Source of the DNA: Vanessa cardui
Lineage: Eukaryota > Arthropoda > Insecta > Lepidoptera > Nymphalidae
Assembly: GCF_905220365.1 (NCBI RefSeq)
Contig: NC_061135.1
Location: 7,717,501 to 7,781,500, forward strand
Direction of reading: 5' to 3'
Length of the DNA stretch: 64,000 nucleotides
This document shows positions 46,511-57,985 of the stretch, one piece after another. Position 1 is the stretch's first letter; each line of letters begins with the position of its first letter. The notes beneath the pieces are model-generated. The model saw only the letters and a list, made by a program, of their open reading frames with translations, ran no database searches and had not been told where the DNA came from. Both the position numbers and the translations under genes were made by a program.

Positions 46511-49189
46511 TCCTTTCTATGTATCCAAAGGTATTTGCTAAAATATATGTTCAAGCTATTTAAAATAACTCAAGATTTAAAAGCATGAAAATTGGTGCCT
46601 ATGACATTCTGACCCCTTATAGGTCATGTAGAATTATTATCCTACTAGCGTGAGGCATATAGAGTACACCTATTCTAATGCATTGTAATATCTGCGTTAA
46701 TCGGATCTTATTATGATCAATCGCAATTGTCGATATTAAGTCAGAACCTATTAACCTTATTATTTGAAATATTACGTATATGTTACGAATAGTTGAACCT
46801 GCGGCTATACTCGTATAGCAAGAAAAGATAATCCTTCTGAATCCGACATCGTGTTATCAGAAAGAGAGGTTATAATTATTTTGTAACAATCATAATAAGG
46901 TATAATTAAATATAAAAGTTAACCCATCCAGAATAAGTCGTTCTGGTGTGATTGAGTGACAAAGATCTATACATCCAAAGTTTTACATTTTATGGCATTA
47001 ACAGTTTTAATATATAAATCGAGGAAATTAAAAAAAAAATCTATAATTTTTCACATTTAAATGAGCAAAGGTGATAAATAAAACCCGTTGACATAACACG
47101 TAAAACATTTTTATTTACAAAAATTTATACACAGTGTTTCGAGCTAAATAATACATATTACAGTACTTTATTATAATCGTTTTAATGGAACTGTTACGCA
47201 TTTGAGATGTAATATAGACAATTTAAAATGTTAATAATTATTAATCTACAATATTTCATATAATTTACAATTGCTTATTTACAATATAGTTTCATATACA
47301 CTTAGTAGCCGATAAAAATATATACATAATTATAATGTTATCAGCCGCAGAAAAAATATCCCGTTACAAGTTATTTAAAAAAAACCATAATTTCACAAAG
47401 GTTGCGTACAAAATCAAAACACGTGTGTACGATCATGAAAATCGATAATTTTTTCTTCGAAATCATAAATGTTTTTGTATATTTTTTTTAATTCGGAACG
47501 TAATTCCCGGTGATAATATAAAGTAAGATATAAAAGATCGGTAGGTCACTATAATACCAACACATAATGAATTTCTATACACATGTTGTTTAAATAAAAA
47601 CATTTTCGATCGAAACTGTTTAAATGTATTAACAATTAATCGAACAAACATTATCTATAATCTAAACAAATGTCTAAACATGATACAAAATTTCTAGTAA
47701 ATGGAGACTTCATTATACACTGTCAACATAGTAATTAATAGCGCTGCGTCATAAACGAGTTATGCAATATTGATGACGTTATCAATTACTGTTCTGATTT
47801 AATTCCCTCAGTTATTATGTATGCGTGCTTCATATTTACATCGTTAATGTAATATATTTCGACAATGTTGCAGGAGAACCACGTTGACAGTTACGTGACT
47901 GTCATCCCGTGTACAGTCAGCAGAAAAATGTATACAACTTTTTTAGTTGATAATTCAAGTGTATGCTAAACAATAAATTGAGTATTTGAGGATTCATGAT
48001 GATAGATTCGACTAAATTAATAATATATATGTGCTTTTTGAGAAAATATTTGTAGCACTTTCTGTGAGATAGACGATCGTTTATTTGATAGACACGTTCA
48101 TTAGCTGAATAAATATGAGCCAATGTACCAATTTATTTTGGTCATTGACAACGATTAAATTATTTCGAAATAAAACTTTAGCCGTTCTATAGATCATTAT
48201 ATAACTTTTGAAGTTGACTGTACAGGTGTGCCTTTGATGAGATTAGTGTCATATATGTCAAAAGTGTGACTACCTGTACATTTCCAACTACTTTCTTTGC
48301 TAAGTGGCAGTGAAGCAATAAAGAAGAAAACCATGATACATTGAAAATGTTTAAAATATATACTATATATATACAAAAAAAAAGTTACTAAGACCGTTTA
48401 AATTGGTTTGCATAACTATTTTAAAAGTCACATAACTCATATAAACTTGTTAATGGACATTTAAACAAATAATCTAATTACTATTTAGATCGTCATTTTG
48501 ATTTAATTATAAGGAAAATAGAGTATAATCATAATAAAATAAAATTAGATTAATTCAATAACCATTAACAAATAAACGGCTTGCTTATGTAGGTATATTA
48601 TATACTATTGCTTATATTAAGTATACTTTTCTACATTTATTTTAATGTTATTTTAATCCATACACTCATCCACAAAGGAGTCAAAAGACATTTAATGCTA
48701 TTCAAGCAGCACTTTCGACAAAAAACATTTTCAGGATAATAACGAACCAGGTAAAGGAACATCAAAAATAAAGCTTTTGATCTTCTCCGCTCCCACATTT
48801 GACATCCTCTTTGATAATACACTCGAATATTGAAATTGTCGTTTATTCAAATTAGTTCAAAATAAATGGCAATTACGAATACTATGTAGGTAAAGCGTAT
48901 TTCCCCTATATTTACATATGATATGAAATATCATTCGCCCATATCTGACTGTTTTTGACAAAAGCGAAGCTAAATATTCAGTTAATGTTGACAGATGTCA
49001 TGTATTTAATTGTTCTATGTGTACTGGGCCCCAATCCTTCTAACAAATTGACATTTTATCGCAATCGAATCCAAACTTAATTGTTGCTGATCGGCGGTAT
49101 ACTTATTCTACAAATTCAACGGTCTAATTGCGGGTCGGTAATGTTGGATCGGAATATTAACGGATTTGTATCGTAAACGCTACACAGTG
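46511..49189. other. A+T-rich DNA with one MITE
   Basis: Apart from the MITE at 47911-48223 nothing is recognised. Confidence 0.5.
47911..48223. mobile_element. Mariner-like MITE
   Basis: The left end gtacagtcagcagaaaaatg and right end aagttgactgtac are inverted repeats in the outer nine bases. This fits a core CAGTC...GACTG flanked by a duplicated TA, the target of Tc1/mariner elements. The interior is A+T-rich and non-coding. The gtacagtc terminus is frequent in lepidopteran DNA (from memory). Superfamily is inferred from TA only. Confidence 0.6.
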
Positions 49190-49470
49190 AAATCCTGTAA
49201 ATTTCCCACTGCTGGGTTATAGCCTCGTCTCAATTTGAAGAAAAGATTTGTAGAAAATTTCACCACGATGCTCCAATACGTGTACATACACATGAGGCAG
49301 AATTTCATTGAAATTAGATACATATTTTCCTCATGATGTTTTCCTTTACAATCAAGCACGAAATAAAATATAAACACAAATTAAGTACATGAAATTTCTA
49401 ACTTGCTTTGGTTTGATTCCGCAATCATCGGTTAAGATACACGCTTTCTAACCACTCGACTATCTCGGCT
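49190..49470 (-). mobile_element. tRNA-derived SINE (Metulj-like)
   Basis: Plus strand: cctgtaaatttcccactgct, ggcagaatttcattgaaatt, then the inverted head atcatcggttaagatacacg and ctttctaaccactcgactat. Moderately diverged, about 610 bp beyond the dpr stop codon. Confidence 0.82.
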
Positions 49471-50079
49471 CCCTAACCGTATTATTCAAAGTTAGTTTAC
49501 GATGATCCTTAGATACTTTTAATTTTTCCGGAAAATTTATTTTTCGGAAATTTTATTTTTCCGAGGAACAGTCAAGGTTGAATAGTAAATAATCGGAATC
49601 GCGTCATGACCTATATATGTTAGTAGAAAAGACCGCCTGATGGAATTAAATTAACCGACTTAAAATTATAACAAGAATTCACTGAGAGTATTTTGATTTT
49701 TATTGTAACGTTAATTGCTTTTCTTGACGATGCGTCAATATATATTTTTTTCATATCGTTAAATGAAATATTTTTTAATATATATACACACATATGTATA
49801 AGAATTAAATATGACAAATTTCCTTAGTAAAAATAATTACTTTCAAATATCAATCATATGAAATATTTAAGAAACATAAAAACTAAAAGTAGGTTCGTGG
49901 TTTAACTATTTATAAGTTACATTATAATTAATTTTAAATTACAACATCAATCAGTATTTTAATACATTCTAAGTTAATCAGACGGTAAATATTATAGTAA
50001 TTCGTTTTTTTCATAACTAAGTTAATTTTAAAACTTATAATGCATCTTATGCCTTTAGAATTAGGTTTAAATTTGCACG

Positions 50080-50312
50080 TCATCTAGATATGAGTCGAAC
50101 AGAAATATCACTAATAGATCGATGTTTGATTTGAAAATGTATGATGGACGTATACACTAAAACAAAAGTGTCCATGATATTGTCAAGTTTTTGTCTTAGA
50201 ATAAGTATAATTAAAAATATAAGAGTATTGGCTGGCTTTGTTTGGTAAGCGTCGCTTTGCATGGCCGCCGGTCGCTCACCGTTCAGGACGTGTACGACCA
50301 CAGACGCAGAAT
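50080..50312 (-). CDS. dpr: dpr last exon: Ig2 G strand, stalk and hydrophobic C-terminus
   Basis: The acceptor is ttttgacag. The frame completes an Asp codon, then reads SASVVVHVLNGERPAAMQ, the conserved G strand and juxtamembrane motif of the family. After a short polar stretch comes a hydrophobic block, TLIFLIILIL. It is followed by about 40 further residues, partly charged (RQKLDN, FQIKHRS), to a TGA at 50080-50082. Known Dpr proteins usually end in or soon after a hydrophobic GPI or membrane signal, so this tail is longer than expected. It may be real, may reflect an alternative 3' end, or may be read into what is normally UTR. An AATAAA-type signal on the minus strand near 49700 could end the transcript. 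Confidence 0.9.
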
Positions 50313-53300
50313 CTGTCAAAATAATTCGTCTTATTATTTCGTTTATATTTAAAATTATCTAAAATTTAACGGATAAAAGTTTTGAGTTAAAAGGATAGGA
50401 TAACATTAAATCCCGCAATCTACAGATATGTTTGAAGATTTAGATAATAGTGCATGATTGACTATGATGGTAAAGGTATCTCTAAATCATACTATCAGAT
50501 GGCCTGTACGCTTACTACCCTAAAATAAAATAATAAAAAAATTATACTTGGTAGATATATCACCAATTAACAATATTGTTAGTTTTGCTGTGCCCCGGTT
50601 AGAAGTGTGAGTAGTAAAAATATAGAATTCTGTAATAGTATCATAGCTGTAGTACGACACGACATAGATGTAGCATCCAAGACAAAATTCGTAGCACCGA
50701 TCGCATCCGAATTGAGTACGCTATCCCAAATTATCAATATTTATTTCTCATGTTAATATGATCTTTATACAAACGCAATAACTTTTAATATCATATGACC
50801 TAATATATTTGTAAATTTGACACGTCGATTTACATGCACTTGCTTTCTCGGGTTGAACTGACGCGAGAATCTATAGCGACGAATAGCGGAGCTATTTCTA
50901 TTGGTCGTGTATATCGGCAGTAATCAGTTTTATTTTCATTTCATTGCATTTTTCGTTGTTACATCTAATTTGTGTCGTACTATACGTACCTCCAGCTATC
51001 ACACTATAACAGAATTCTACTTTAACGTAAAGTATATGATGATCCCTATTTAATGTAACGAAGTATAAGATTTCATTCCTTCATTTTACTTTATAAAACC
51101 TTAATTAAAATATCTGTCTCATCCTTTAAGAGGAGTGATTTCGGAGTGGTTTAACCTCGAAATCTTGATGCAAATTTAAGTACTGAATTGTAATTTACGA
51201 GTATTTTGTCTTGCGGCGAAGAAAGATATCGGGGACGAATTTAAAGAGGAATGAAATATTTAGATTTAGAATTTAAATGTTATGATTATTGCTCACGCTT
51301 TATATTTAATTTAATTTTCATGATATTGTCACTTTTACGTTATTATTTAAAAAAAATCTTACCGGAACTACTCGGGGCGCATGTATAATTTCCCGAGTCT
51401 CTTGGGGATGCTCGCGCGATCAGAAGACGGCTTGTGCGAGTACGCTGCTCTGTTTCAACGCTGATGCCTCCGCGTTGAGCGTAGTTCACGACATTCGCAC
51501 CGCGATACCAGTATATAAAGCTGTTGACAGAACTGTTTATAAAGTAAAACTTTTTTAATCAAACTGAGAGTAAAACATACGTGACAATTTCATTTTCCGT
51601 TGTACAAAATAGAAACTATTGAAATACATTTTTATTTGTATCCAATTTTAGCTTACTATGTGCATAATTCAATTTAAACTTATAATGTGTTAAAATATTC
51701 AAAATGTTTTACCTTGGTGGATCGGGTGCGTGCCTCGCAACGCATGTTAAATTAATATCAGATCCGGCGCGCACAAACAGCTCTGGACCCGACAAGATCT
51801 CGGCCTTTGAAACTGCAACCAAAATCCAACATAATTAAAATACCAACTTACATACAAATTATATATCATCTGGATTCCTATTCGAATCGCAGAATAAAAT
51901 CTATATGAACCACAACGAGATAGATAACGCCACTAGAAATTTTGATAAAATTATGTTTAATTACTGTTTAATTTATAAACTATCTTATTTCCAAACAATT
52001 TGTACTATTCAATTAATATAATAAAATATGGACATTGCTAAAATGATTTAAGTGAAACTAGGACAAACTAACAAGAATTATTAAACACCTTTTGAACACG
52101 ACAATCAAATTTACAATTATTTGTTTAAATGAAATATAAATAGTAAAGTAACTGTAAATTTCCCACTGGTGGGTTAAGGCCTCCACTTTCATTAAGGAGA
52201 AGGAGAGAGAGAAGGAGGGAGAGAGGAGAAGGTTTGAAACATATTCCACCACGCTGTTCCAATGCGGGCTTGTGGAATACACGTGTGACAGAATTTCAAT
52301 GAAATTAGACACATGCAGGTTTCTCTTGATGTTTTCTTTCACCGCCGAGCATGAGATGAATAACAAAGACAAATTAAGCACATATATATAGTGGTGCTTG
52401 CCTGGATTTGAACCCGCAATCATCGGTAAGGATGCACGCGTTCTAACCACTGGGCCGTCTCAGCTCGAATCAAATATAGTGAAGGGATATTTTAAAATAA
52501 CTATACGTTCCTACATTTGTTTATCAATTAGAAATGTCGATTAAATAACACTTTTAACATTTTAATTAAATAACATGTTTTCCATAACACAAGAGATTAT
52601 AGCTACTTAAATTGGGATCAGAGTAATGTATGTAATATCCAATATTTATCATTTATTATTATTACTTTTGTTATTCATATGGTAACTTATCAAAACAGCA
52701 TTATGGTCACAACATACGTTATCAGATTTACGGTTATATGGCCGTACGTATATCTGGTTTACTATTCAATGTTGGAAACTTTGCGGCTTATTCTCGGCGC
52801 CGATAGTGTGTCTGTGGTGGGGCTGCAACGCAGTTTTAATGTGTACACAGTATTGCAGTTCGGTGACAATGCGGCTGCATCGCCATGTACACGAAGCTTA
52901 GCCTAAGTTCGTCTCCATGTTTCAAACTTTACGATGGAGCATTGAATAGAGAAACAAGATGGAGGATCGACATTATTTTTCAATTGCAACTTTATAATTA
53001 CTTCATTCATTAAGTTCGGTTACATATTTTATTTGATTTAAAATCTAGTAAAATTTTAATGAATTGTAAATAATTAAAACGAGCAAAGCTTTGTTGAGCT
53101 TATATTTAAGCACCTATTTAAGTACTTACCCACAACAGTAAGCCAGAAGGACAAACTGATTTTTGGCTCTGTCGATACTTGGCATTCATAGGCGCCAGAA
53201 TCTCTGGGTTGCGCATGCGCCACTCTCAGCGTCCATTCATCAGAACCGTCGGTGTGCAGCGCTGCGAATCGGGCATCGCTACTGTACGTGTGAACACCTA

Positions 53301-53340
53301 CTGTGAGGATGTGTAGGTCACGTTTTCGTATCCAGGATAC
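50080..53340 (-). CDS. dpr: dpr-family Ig receptor gene, 3' half (four exons)
   Basis: Dpr proteins are neuronal cell-surface receptors with two Ig domains; they bind DIP partners and help specify synaptic connections. Four minus-strand exons (53340-53130, 51812-51713, 51520-51363, 50312-50080) have GT/AG borders and join in phases 1, 2 and 1. Together they give 702 nt, or 233 residues plus a TGA. The reading shows the family signatures in order: VSWIRKRDLHILTVG, DSGAYECQVSTEP, GSDINLTC, FIYWYRG, DSGNYTC, SASVVVHVLNGE and PAAMQ. Introns are 1317, 192 and 1050 bp. The signal peptide and first half of Ig1 are missing, and the phase-0 acceptor at 53341 requires an upstream exon, probably beyond the window. 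From memory the FIYWYRG and PAAMQ wording is closest to the Drosophila dpr2/3/4/5 group, but I do not assign a number. A partial gene, not a pseudogene: no stop or frameshift is seen. Confidence 0.93.
50650..50984. mobile_element. TIR MITE, copy 3, in last dpr intron (335 bp)
   Basis: Same family and orientation as the copies at 31.5 and 44.9 kb. The left end is tagtacgacacgacatagat and the right end atctaatttgtgtcgtacta. It occupies about a third of the 1050-bp intron between the last two dpr exons. Confidence 0.85.
51363..51520 (-). CDS. dpr: dpr exon: core of Ig domain 2
   Basis: A 158-nt exon with acceptor ctgtcaacag and donor GTAAGA. The codon split with the previous exon gives Ser, followed by FIYWYRG with the strand-C tryptophan. 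Next come YAQRGGISVETEQRTRTSRL and the F-strand motif DSGNYTC, which carries the second Ig2 cysteine and a second sequon (NYT). It ends APSSS plus one base. The family has SerSerSerAspSerAla at this junction, and the next exon supplies exactly that. Confidence 0.95.
51713..51812 (-). CDS. dpr: dpr exon: linker and start of Ig domain 2
   Basis: A 100-nt exon with acceptor ggttgcag and donor GTAAAA. The one base left by the previous exon completes a Val codon, and the reading is then SKAEILSGPELFVRAGSDI followed by NLTC. This holds the inter-domain linker, the A-B strands of Ig2, the first Ig2 cysteine and an N-glycosylation sequon (NLT). It ends in phase 2 after DPP. Confidence 0.95.
52145..52466 (-). 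mobile_element. tRNA-derived SINE in a dpr intron
   Basis: Plus strand: ctgtaaatttcccactggtg, then an expanded ggagaaggagagagagaagg purine tract that lengthens this copy. The middle is gcagaattt-like (cagaatttcaatgaaattag). The inverted head is tgaacccgcaatcatcggta and cacgcgttctaaccactggg. It sits in the 1317-bp intron between the Ig1 exon and the Ig2 start exon, in the same orientation as the gene. Confidence 0.88.
52576..52665 (+). mobile_element. Fragment of second SINE family, in dpr intron
   Basis: gttttccataacacaagaga and aaattgggatcagagtaatg match the 3' part of the element at 46254-46510; the tRNA head is missing. Confidence 0.75.
52730..52920. other. GC-rich patch in dpr intron
   Basis: Between the SINE pieces and the Ig1 exon, sequence from atatggccgtacgtatatct through ttctcggcgccgatagtgtg to gacaatgcggctgcatcgcc is much GC-richer than intronic background. 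A 75-codon plus-strand ORF covers it but is antisense to the gene. An intronic regulatory element is possible. Confidence 0.3.
53130..53340 (-). CDS. dpr: dpr exon: second half of Ig domain 1
   Basis: The exon is 211 nt, with acceptor tttacag at its 5' side and donor GTAAGT after base 53130. It starts in phase 0 with VSW, the core strand-C tryptophan, and continues through RKRDLHILTVG. The F-strand cysteine lies in DSGAYEC near residue 53, and the exon ends in the G strand at SFWLTVV plus one base. The partner cysteine of this Ig fold must be in the preceding exon, which is not in the window. The exon is much richer in G+C than its flanks, as expected for conserved coding sequence in an A+T-rich genome. 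Confidence 0.95.
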
Positions 53341-53514
53341 CTGTAAATTTAGAAACTATTATTTGAATGAATTAACGAATTTATAATTTTATATAAAAAT
53401 AGAGAAAGTCCAGCGATTGAATTGTAATCGGTTCAAACTGAATTGAATACCATATTACCAAATACACATACTTTTTAATTAATAGAAATTCTAGTTAGTC
53501 ATGCTAAAAGATAA

Positions 53515-53826
53515 AAAATAACATAGCGCCCAAATGCTAGTCAGACTCGCCCACGAAGGGCTCCGTAGCAGCAACTAAGATAGTGAATGAGTACTTGTAG
53601 TTCGTTATAACTTTGATGGATGTTTTAATAATAGTGTATTTTTTATATTATTTAAAATTCTGGTAATCGTAAACCGATTACCAGAATTTTCTCTTCATAA
53701 TTTTATATTTATGAAATAAATAATAAAAATTCTTATCGTTTCGGATATAAGTGACTTTCGGATAAGAGAGACATGACGAATCCATAAGGGTTCCGTTTTT
53801 TTCCATTTGGCCACGGAACCCTAAAA
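53515..53826 (+). repeat. Interspersed repeat upstream of dpr Ig1 exon
   Basis: tagcgcccaaatgctagtca, gactcgcccacgaagggctc at the left and tccataagggttccgttttt, ttggccacggaaccctaaaa at the right. These are the ends of a family I know from Lepidoptera ('..gaagggttccgta..ggaaccctaaaa'). The interior is degraded and contains a perfect hairpin. Confidence 0.6.
53654..53690. repeat. Perfect 16-bp hairpin, 5-nt loop
   Basis: aaaattctggtaatcg, loop taaac, cgattaccagaatttt. It lies in the intron or 5' flank of the dpr Ig1 exon, inside a repeat. Confidence 0.92.
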
Positions 53827-55499
53827 ATGAAGGGGAATTTTGACCGCAAAAGGTCGGTATATATAGGTCGATATGATAAGTGAATTTATTATATTAGATA
53901 GCAACACAACGAGGGTATGAAACGATCGACTCCGGACTATATGTTATATAGAAAATTATAAATTTCTATGAAAACTAACCGAACGAAGAAAGAAAAATTG
54001 TTGTTTATTTTCGGATCTCCTCATATATGTATAAGTATATATGTTTTGTTTAAATATTAATAAGCATAAGTGCTATGTATAATTCAGAATAAAATATATT
54101 AATAAATTAATTCGATCAGAGTCGGACGTGGTTAAAATCTATAATCATTATTAATAACGAGTTAATTAGTAATTTATATACATTCAGCTATTAATAATAA
54201 TTTGAAATCAAACTATCTATAACACAAGTTACACTAAATATATGATAAAGTCTCCGATGTAACTAAGAAAAATTTATATATTTTTTTAATTTTATTTCAC
54301 AGTACTCGTTAACTCCTTTGAGTCTGATTTGGCAATCCCAACGCATACCAACGTTTTAAACTGATTGTTTTTGTATTCAATGGCGTGATATTTTTCCCAG
54401 TTGGTAAATAAAAACTTTTAATTATTCTGATAAAAAAAAACATCTTAGTCACTAAAAAAATATATGATGTAATCACCTAACCAAAAATATTCGCTAAAAA
54501 ATAGATAGAAGATAAGAAAAATAGATAGAAACAGTCTATGTATATCATCTTTAATTATTTATTGATATGTTTATAATCTCGATACTGAAACGAAGAATGT
54601 ACAACGAAAATTATGAAAACAAACATTCAAAGGAATTCGTTACAGTATCATAAAAATAAATCTTAACCCATTCGGATTACAGCATGTTTTGCCAAACGGG
54701 TGTTTTAATAGCATTGTAGCATTTTATTGTTTACCCAATTACAATGAACATTCGTAATTTATACCGTTTTATCGCTTATTTACTGTTTGTTTGAACATTC
54801 CGAATACGTTGATGTGTTATTTTCGTAAATTTAGGTGGATATAAAGATAATGAAACCACTTTAAATAGCGAATTAAATGTGTTTTAATAAGCTTTGATTA
54901 AAAAAAACAATATATACTTAGATATAGTGTTATCATTTGTTTTTGTAACTAAATGCTCCTTGTATACAGTGACTGAAAAGAGATCTCAAATCTGATATAA
55001 CAGAAGTAGTCAAACTTCAGACAGAAACTTGTTATCGAAGGCTGCACTAAACAAACGAACAAACAAACTAGTCAACGTATTCTCCATGACATACGTTTAA
55101 GTCCCTACTTGTACAAGTGACGTAACTTTATACCGCATTTACTGGGATCTTTGGATTTCCTCGCTTCCTTCAAGTGGATCTCTCCTCTTATGTGTACTTA
55201 GTTTAAACATTGTAGACTTATCTTGGAAAAACTTTATTTTAGATGTACTTCAAATTATTCCGTTTTAAAATCTTATAATTACATATTCATTCAAGGCAAA
55301 TATTTTATAATAGAGCTGTACTCGTCAAACATATCTCATATAAATCATACAAGATATTTAAAATACTAACGAATGCTACGCGATACATTAACGTAGCCTT
55401 GCTACGAAGGTCTACGCTCGTAGCCTTGTAACATCAATTCATACATCATATACGAGAAATAAATCTGTAACTAATATCAGCAAAATGTATAGACTTTAA

Positions 55500-55720
55500 T
55501 ACAGCACTTTCCAGTCTGACGGTTCTAAATGTAATTTCCAAATAAAAGACTGCCACCCTCCGACACGGGAAATTTTCCTCGGTGTAGCAGTTTCCTTTCA
55601 GCGGGCTTGAGAGCAGGCGTCAGAGCGAAACAATGTGGGGGCAGGCCCTCAATTAAATGCAGTGCTAGCCAAGCGCGCCAGACTGCAATGCCTGTGAGCG
55701 TTACATAAGGTGGATATAAT
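55500..55720. other. GC-rich unique island
   Basis: ctgccaccctccgacacggg, tcctttcagcgggcttgaga, gtgggggcaggccctcaatt, gctagccaagcgcgccagac. On the minus strand a frame stays open for about 59 codons without a Met start; it has no Ig features, so it is not the missing dpr exon. Candidate conserved non-coding element. Confidence 0.35.
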
Positions 55721-56473
55721 TATCATAATACCCTAATAGACACGTATATTGTATACTTCTGTACATATGGTTAAGCATGTTTGTTTTAATATAGGGTGTG
55801 TGTTTCCTAGTTTATCGAGCAATATTTATTTTGATCAATATTTTGATATACCTACGAATTAATCTACAATGATACAATTTTAATAATTAATTATAACATG
55901 CTATTTAAATGTCTTTCAAAAACGATATTTTTATATGTTAAATATTACAAAATATTACGCACCACAGCATAGGTATTTGGTAAATTAATAAAAATATATT
56001 GGAATAAAGTCAATTAACACAATTGATTAATTATAATAATAAATATCGTTTTAACCAAATACTTTAATAGGTATATAATCATTGAATATTAATTATTTCA
56101 GGATTACGTAGGAATGTGAACGCAACTCGGAACAATTTATAAAATTTTGATGGCTGAACAAAATATGTATACGTCCATTGTATTTTTGTAACGTGTGAAT
56201 ATTTTGGTGTTCGTTTATATTTTTTACGTGTGAATTGTTCGATTGAAACTTCGAAAAAGGTCAACAGTCAAATGTTTATTTATTGACTATATCTAAGTGA
56301 TTTTTATTGCGCGAACAAAACGTAGAATAGGTATAGCATAGTTTATATATTTATGTATAGTCTTGTGATTTGTGGTTACGGCACGAGTAGAAAAGAGTGA
56401 TAACACAAGTTATATGCTATTACTACATTCAATAAAATATTACATGTGTGCGAATTGTGGAAGAGACTACCAG

Positions 56474-56509
56474 GCGTGAGCTTTCTTGGTTTTCCAAGAA
56501 AGCTCACGC
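56474..56509. repeat. Perfect 16-bp hairpin, TTTT loop
   Basis: gcgtgagctttcttgg, loop tttt, ccaagaaagctcacgc. Every stem position pairs. Confidence 0.95.
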
Positions 56510-56574
56510 ATTATATAAAACACATATACAATATTAACAGTTCGAATTTTCATAAATGACGTTTTTATTTAATC

Positions 56575-56930
56575 AAAAATCAAAACCAATCAAAATAAAC
56601 TTTATTTAAGAAGGCTTTTACAAGCACTTTTGAATCGTCATTTTACAATTAAGTGAAGCTACCACCGTTTCGGAAAGTAGATTCTACCGAGAAGAACCGG
56701 CAAGAAACTCAGTAGTTACTCTTTTTCAACATTTAAAAAATACAAAGTCATGTTAGTTTATACAACTATTTAAATTAATATATCCTGCTTGGAAATCAAC
56801 AGGTATTAACTCCACGCTTTTTTATCATCTATTAAATCTTGTATCGAATAATATCCTTTTTGTACCAAGGTATTTTTTTACAAACGATTCGAATTTACGA
56901 AACGGCAAAGTTAAAAATCTATACTATTAA
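56575..56930 (-). mobile_element. 5'-truncated non-LTR retrotransposon (LINE) 3' end
   Basis: Read on the minus strand, a frame ends KGYYSIQDLIDDKKAWS-stop near 56800. This resembles the extreme C-terminus of LINE ORF2 proteins ('..YYSxxEFLxDK..'). The 3' UTR follows, with gagtttcttgccggttcttc and tgacgattcaaaagtgcttg, and ends aataaag-like before a tgattggttttgatttttga tail of short repeats. A frameshift separates it from the upstream peptide. Clade not assigned. Confidence 0.6.
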
Positions 56931-57489
56931 CTGTACTTACTGATGCAGAATAATGATTAATCTGATGTAAGAATCCTAAATAACAGGTTTTGGCGTTAGA
57001 TCAATTGAATGTCAAGTGTCTGAATGAATGAAAGTGTACGATTGCGAGAAACCAATCCACGATCGTAATTATTTCCAAAGTTGGCATTAGCAGCAGTCTC
57101 AAAAATCTGCCAAATGATTTCCCTGCTTTTTATATTTATTTTCATCTGTTCATAAATGTAGCTGAGATTAAAATCGTTATTCGTAAATATTTTAATTAAA
57201 ACAAATGATTTCGCAAATGAGATCATTATTCAAAGAGACTAGGAAATAAATTGTTTGAGGTTACGAAGAAAAATTACTTATTTTTCGGCGAATTTCGCCG
57301 AGAAACAACAAAGATTTCAAAGATTATAATTAGTAGGCTCAAACACTCTCAATAAATTTTAATTAAAAAAACTAAAATGAATGTTTTTTTTTCAATTCAT
57401 ATATATTAAGTTTATATCAGAATTTAGGACTAGCTATGACAGTGATGACGAACTAATATAATGATTAAATTGAATAACATAATAATAGT

Positions 57490-57631
57490 AATAAATATTG
57501 GATCATATCACATACATTATTTTGATCCCAAGATTTTTCTACAATAACTCGGCTGGGAATCGAACCCGCGACCTCGGAGTGGCGTACCCATGAAGACCGA
57601 TGTACACACAACTCGACCATGGAAGTCGTCA
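57490..57631 (-). mobile_element. Second SINE family, internally deleted
   Basis: Plus strand: ataaatattggatcatatca (inverted 3' end), then directly ctcggctgggaatcgaaccc and gacctcggagtggcgtaccc (inverted B box), and tcgaccatggaagtcgtc (inverted A box). The middle of about 100 bp is gone. The head is well preserved. Confidence 0.75.
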
Positions 57632-57870
57632 TAAAATAAAGGTTACATGCGTTGTAGCAGTGCAGTAGAATAAGCTGCACAACTTTTTCTTTAACAACTC
57701 AGCTTCTCTGCTTCAGCAGAAATAGTTAATGACCTATTTACCTATACAATCTGTTGTCTTTCAACTCTGTGATACGAGTACATCGTTTACATTTATTTTA
57801 ATACTTTTACCGCTCAAGTTTTGTCAGTGACTTTTTGTATCAAGAATTTTTCTGTATATGACCAGAGTTA

Positions 57871-57985
57871 AGAAGTTGGCAGGCTCAGACTCCCGTGCCT
57901 TGGGAAATACTTCAAGCCGTTGGTCCTGCGCCAGATCTCTTCAGTCGTGTCAGATTACCGTTCCATCGCACTAAAACCCACACAT
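57871..57985 (+). repeat. Interspersed repeat fragment, shared with 35841
   Basis: ggcaggctcagactcccgtg, ccgttggtcctgcgccagat, gtcagattaccgttccatcg. Wording common in lepidopteran DNA; class not assigned. Confidence 0.65.

Noticed and set aside
52058..52450. 130-codon minus-strand ORF
   Set aside because: It lies across the SINE at 52145-52466 inside a dpr intron; the peptide is translated SINE.
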